Assembly (NCBI GenBank): GCA_030590405.1
Contig: JAUUYO010000180.1
Coordinates: 1 to 6,928, forward strand
Reading direction: 5' to 3'
DNA length: 6,928 nt
Source: Kangiellaceae bacterium
GTDB taxonomy: Bacteria > Pseudomonadota > Gammaproteobacteria > Enterobacterales > Kangiellaceae
Shown: in pieces, positions 5,972 to 6,928 of the stretch
Position numbering within the stretch: the first letter of the stretch is position 1
Layout of the letters: each line of letters begins with the position of its first letter
Translations under genes and position numbers: made by a program
Notes under the pieces: generated by a model
Seen by the model: only the letters and a program-made list of their open reading frames with translations
What the model was told of the DNA's origin: nothing
The model's database searches: none

Positions 5972-6835
5972 TTAATCATTAATTTTTAGCACCGCCAAAA
6001 ATGCCTCCTGAGGAATATCCACTTTACCAATACTCTTCATTCGCTTTTTACCGGCTTTTTGTTTTTCCAGCAACTTACGTTTACGACTCACATCGCCGCC
6101 ATAACATTTTGCGATAACATTTTTGCGCAGCGCTTTAACCGTGGCGCGAGAAATAATATGTGAACCAATGGCCGCTTGAATGGCCACTTCAAACATCTGC
6201 CTTGGGATCAGCTCTTTCATTTTATTAACCAGATCGCGACCACGGTATTTAGCCTGCTCACGATGAACAATAATCGCCAAGGCATCAACGGTTTCGCCAT
6301 TGATCAGTACATCTAATTTAATCAAATCAGCGGCCTGGAAATGTTTAAAACCGTAATCTAATGAAGCGTAACCACGGCTAACAGATTTCAATCGGTCAAA
6401 GAAATCGAGCACCACTTCGTTCATGGGAATTTCGTAAGTCAAGGCGACCTGGATCCCTACGTATTCCATCTTGGTTTGCACACCGCGCCTTTCAATGCAC
6501 AAAGTAATTACACTGCCTAAATGATCTTGGGGCACTAATATATTCACTTCAGCTATCGGCTCGCGCAACTCTTCGATGGTACTGGCATCGGGCAATTTTG
6601 CCGGGTTATCCACATAAACCAGTTCGTTTTTACTGGTCAGGATCTCATACACAACGGTTGGCGCGGTGGTGATCAGATCTAAATCATATTCTCTTTCCAA
6701 TCGCTCCTGGATGATCTCCATATGCAACATACCAAGAAAACCACAACGAAAACCAAACCCTAAAGCTTGCGAGTTTTCGGGTTCGAAAAACAACGAGGCA
6801 TCATTGAGGCTGAGTTTACTCAACGCATCTCGGAA
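5972..6835 (-). CDS. lepA: Elongation factor 4 (LepA), C-terminal part; 5' end replaced at a chimeric junction
   Basis: LepA is a translational GTPase related to EF-G that acts on ribosomes and influences initiation or back-translocation. Only the last ~287 of about 600 residues are here, beginning FRDALSKLSLND at 6835. They include the EF-G-like domains with ALGFGFRCGFLGMLHMEIIQ and LDLITTAPTVVYEI, the repeat of EIPMNEVVLDFFDRLKSVSRG, and the LepA-specific C-terminal domain ending in KCYGGDVSRKRKLLEKQKAG and IPQEAFLAVLKIND. The GTPase domain and domain II are missing. Directly before FRDA an in-frame TGA (6838-6836) occurs where the family has continuing coding sequence, and the DNA upstream instead encodes part of MraZ. 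A TTG at 6823 would open a formal 283-codon frame, but it lies inside a conserved LepA block and is not a real start. Confidence 0.95.
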   Translation of the reverse strand, partial: FRDALSKLSLNDASLFFEPENSQALGFGFRCGFLGMLHMEIIQERLEREYDLDLITTAPTVVYEILTSKNELVYVDNPAKLPDASTIEELREPIAEVNILVPQDHLGSVITLCIERRGVQTKMEYVGIQVALTYEIPMNEVVLDFFDRLKSVSRGYASLDYGFKHFQAADLIKLDVLINGETVDALAIIVHREQAKYRGRDLVNKMKELIPRQMFEVAIQAAIGSHIISRATVKALRKNVIAKCYGGDVSRKRKLLEKQKAGKKRMKSIGKVDIPQEAFLAVLKIND

Positions 6836-6928
6836 TCAACCACCTCCCACTCATTGAGCGGGTACACTAATAGGCAGCGATCACTGTTATCCACCGTGAT
6901 CACCATTTGCCCATGGCAACTGTCTGCC
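6820..6928 (-). pseudogene. mraZ: mraZ internal fragment joined out of frame to lepA
   Basis: The frame entering from the right edge (first full codon 6927-6925) encodes 35 residues and stops at TGA 6822-6820. It contains GQMVITVDNSDRCLLVYPL followed by NEWEVVDSEM, which aligns with residues of about 31-62 of the ~150-residue MraZ (E. coli GQMVCTIDIHHPCLLLYPL then PEWEIIEQKL). MraZ is a SpoVT/AbrB-fold DNA-binding regulator and the first gene of the dcw cell-division and cell wall cluster. Its N-terminal MFRG...KGRL part lies off the window, and its C-terminal half is absent. The final residues and the stop are already in lepA-derived DNA. Gene identity is from motif recall; whether this is a true rearrangement or a joining error cannot be seen here. 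Confidence 0.8.
6823..6838. other. Junction of lepA and mraZ sequence
   Basis: LepA-like coding is recognisable up to 6835 and MraZ-like coding down to roughly 6826, in different frames. The breakpoint therefore lies in a shared stretch of about 10 to 15 bases around CCGAGATGCG, a microhomology-type join. Exact placement is not possible without intact copies of both genes. Confidence 0.75.

Noticed and set aside
1..6928. A previously undescribed defence, mobile or biosynthetic system
   Set aside because: All coding sequence is accounted for by well-known housekeeping genes and one acyl-CoA dehydrogenase; no phage, IS, CRISPR or toxin-antitoxin signal was seen.

Overview
The window looks like a stretch of a gammaproteobacterial chromosome, moderately AT-rich, with every supported gene on the minus strand. 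Transcription therefore runs from the right edge to the left. Read in that direction the order is lepA (3' part), lepB, a DUF4845 membrane protein, rnc, era, recO, pdxJ, acpS, then an acyl-CoA dehydrogenase gene cut by the left edge. The block lepA-lepB-DUF4845-rnc-era-recO-pdxJ-acpS is a classic conserved gammaproteobacterial housekeeping cluster. I cannot place the organism more precisely from the sequence alone.

The genes are tightly packed. rnc and era are 5 bases apart, and pdxJ and acpS overlap by 4 bases (GTGA). The other gaps are 33 to 114 bases, so lepB to acpS probably form one operon. The products cover elongation-factor recycling on the ribosome (LepA), signal peptide removal (LepB), rRNA processing and 30S maturation (RNase III, Era), recombinational repair (RecO), pyridoxal phosphate synthesis (PdxJ) and acyl carrier protein activation (AcpS). 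The cluster serves core growth functions rather than one pathway.

Left of acpS comes a 146-base gap, the largest gene-free stretch. It holds an FNR/ANR-like operator, a possible -10 and a clear ribosome binding site for the acyl-CoA dehydrogenase gene, which is probably a separate transcription unit. No stretch over 300 bases lacks a gene.

The strangest place is the right edge. The lepA frame is ordinary back to about base 6835 and then breaks. The last ~93 bases instead encode, in another frame, an internal piece of MraZ, the first gene of the division and cell wall cluster. This lepA/mraZ chimera is either an assembly or amplification artefact at a sequence end or a real rearrangement. A second item of note is a 9-bp perfect inverted repeat between lepA and lepB that resembles small mobile hairpin repeats. 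I found no phage, defence, CRISPR, IS or RNA gene, and no clearly undescribed system.
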